Positions 62,944-64,000 of a stretch of 64,000 nt of DNA are shown piece by piece (the first letter of the stretch is position 1; each line of letters starts with the position of its first letter). The notes under the pieces are model-generated. The model ran no database searches. It saw nothing but the letters and a program-made list of their open reading frames with translations, and was not told the DNA's origin. A program made the translations under genes and the position numbers. The stretch is from Chitinophagales bacterium (lineage in GTDB: Bacteria; Bacteroidota; Bacteroidia; Chitinophagales; Chitinophagaceae), in contig JAFLBM010000008.1 of NCBI GenBank assembly GCA_017303455.1, positions 40,598-104,597 on the forward strand, in the 5' to 3' direction.

Positions 62944-62972
62944 TTCTGTTATCAACAATTAAAACTTTTAGC

Positions 62973-63644
62973 ATGGCAACAACTCCAAAAGTAGCCGTAA
63001 TCGGCTTGGGAAATATCGGGAAAACAATCGTCCAAAATTTGGTAAAAGGCAATCGTCCGGTCATTATTGCCAGCCGGAAATTAGAAGAGGCAACGGCATT
63101 GGCACAGGAATCAGGAACACTTGTAACAGCAGCTGAAACTGGCGACGCCATTAAGAATGCTGATATTATTATATTGTCTGTTTGGTTCAGCACCATACAG
63201 GAATTGTTTGCACAATATGGCACTGAACTGCAGGGAAAGATCATCATTGACCCTTCCAACCCGATTGCGCCGGACGAAAATGGCGGGTTCAAAAAGATCA
63301 TTGGCGAAAAAGAATCCGCTGGACAGCTGAATGCTGCCCTCTTGCCAAAGGGTGCAATACTGGTTAAAGCCTTCGGAACATTAGGAGCGGCGTCTTTAGC
63401 GAGTGCAGCATTTCAAACACCTGAAAGATCTGTATTATTTTATGCTGCTGACGATACCACTGCTGATGCAGTGGTAGAGCAACTGGTACGGGACAATGGT
63501 TTTGATGCCGTCAAAGTGGGTGGTTTAGACCAATCCATCCGTATTGAAGTGTTTGGCGATTTACACGAATTCGGGGCATTGGGCAAAGTTGTTACAAAAG
63601 CCGGGGCCATTGCTAAATTGCAGGGAGCTATTATTGAATCATAA
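62973..63644 (+). CDS. NADP-binding reductase (F420-dependent reductase/ProC-like N-domain)
   Basis: The start at 62973 gives MATTPKVAVIGLGNIGKTIV, an N-terminal Rossmann loop GLGNIG typical of NADPH:F420 reductase-like proteins. It continues with NADIIILSVWFSTIQELFAQ and DPSNPIAPDENGGFKKIIGE, 223 residues. It probably reduces NADP with an unknown partner. It is co-directional with the lipoprotein and the next secreted protein. Confidence 0.87.
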   Translation: MATTPKVAVIGLGNIGKTIVQNLVKGNRPVIIASRKLEEATALAQESGTLVTAAETGDAIKNADIIILSVWFSTIQELFAQYGTELQGKIIIDPSNPIAPDENGGFKKIIGEKESAGQLNAALLPKGAILVKAFGTLGAASLASAAFQTPERSVLFYAADDTTADAVVEQLVRDNGFDAVKVGGLDQSIRIEVFGDLHEFGALGKVVTKAGAIAKLQGAIIES

Positions 63645-63655
63645 ATCTCATACTT

Positions 63656-64000
63656 ATGTATATCAGCAAACTATTTACATCCCTGTGTTTCGTTGCGGGA
63701 ATCTCCTTTGGCGTTACGGCCCAAGGCCCTGCCAACTGGAAAAGATTACAGCTTGGGAAACGGACCTTCGAGTTGCACAACGTAACCGGAGAAATTGTCC
63801 AATTCCAGGGCAAAAAAGTATTGAAGATTGAACGGGACCTGGTTGCCCTTCCTTTTGACAGTACTAATATTGAAGCCACCGTGGATGAACCACATTATGC
63901 TAAGCTGGCTGACCTGGATGATTTTGAAAACGGAACTATCGAAGTGAAAATGTACAGCCAGCTTCAAAATCCCCCGCCTTATGCCGGCATTGCAGGGTTT
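63656..64000 (+). CDS. Secreted protein, 3' end cut off by window edge
   Basis: A 115-codon open frame starts MYISKLFTSLCFVAGISFGV with cleavage near TAQG and runs off the end. The start of the mature part (LQLGKRTFELHNVTGEIVQF, GKKVLKIERDLVALPF) resembles the first strands of a concanavalin-like domain. It is 11 bases after the reductase gene, so it is probably in the same operon. Confidence 0.75.
   Translation, partial: MYISKLFTSLCFVAGISFGVTAQGPANWKRLQLGKRTFELHNVTGEIVQFQGKKVLKIERDLVALPFDSTNIEATVDEPHYAKLADLDDFENGTIEVKMYSQLQNPPPYAGIAGF

Overview
The window is bacterial chromosome from a Bacteroidota, most likely a Chitinophagaceae-type genome. This is inferred from Bacteroidota-style promoters (TAnnTTTG at -7, with TTTG about 20 bp upstream), secreted proteins with 'signal peptide...AQ/SQ' cleavage sites, a split three-gene pnt transhydrogenase, and YidC and S1 forms typical of the phylum. 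No rRNA, tRNA, CRISPR, insertion sequence or prophage was found. Gene density is high, and most of the unusual content lies in the intergenic repeats.

Layout. (1) 1-3850: the end of an unidentified gene, a large secreted protein and a secreted astacin-like metalloprotease. (2) 3899-14200: housekeeping genes: fmt, a LysM envelope protein, an rRNA m5C methyltransferase, pntAA/AB/B, an O-methyltransferase-like enzyme, thyA-folA, a TerB-like protein and proline dehydrogenase. (3) 14301-16718: a small cluster of the kind linked elsewhere to light responses: SDR, DUF2256, TIGR03643 and a photolyase-like FAD protein with no N-terminal antenna domain. (4) 16761-24787: lipid enzymes, three small unknown genes, rpsA, an HI0933-type flavoprotein, a YiiX-like hydrolase and map. 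(5) 24862-36598: secY and the S10-spc ribosomal protein operon, read on the minus strand from rpsJ to secY. The alpha operon (infA, rpmJ, rpsM, rpsK, rpsD, rpoA, rplQ) does not follow. (6) 36716-45833: the str genes rpsL, rpsG and fusA, separated from each other and from rpsJ by unrelated genes (beta-helix protein, outer-membrane protein, flippase-like protein, FkbM methyltransferase, histone H1-like protein). (7) 46221-58601: ilvE, a possible HolD-like protein, an ITP pyrophosphatase, an ECF sigma/anti-sigma pair, a thioesterase, aroE-comA, a TPR protein, yidC and pyrG. (8) 58873-64000: a secreted amidohydrolase, a repeat-rich gap, two small unknown genes, a Crp/Fnr regulator, a SnoaL-like lipoprotein, an NADP-binding reductase and the start of a secreted protein.

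The clearest unexplained signal is a set of repeats. Seven-base tandem repeats of several unrelated consensus sequences occur in spacers of the ribosomal operon, between other genes, and in frame inside fmt, pntA, rsmF and a flavoprotein gene. A 161-bp element at 60272-60432 is built from four 3-nt-loop hairpins nested in two further inverted repeats. Two other dispersed short repeats have three copies each. Several ribosomal-protein spacers also hold unrelated hairpins.

Gene-level leads are the photolyase-like protein that may carry a circularly permuted antenna-like domain, a HolD-like psi candidate beside rdgB, an anti-sigma candidate with three exact 32-residue repeats, and the broken-up str-S10 locus.
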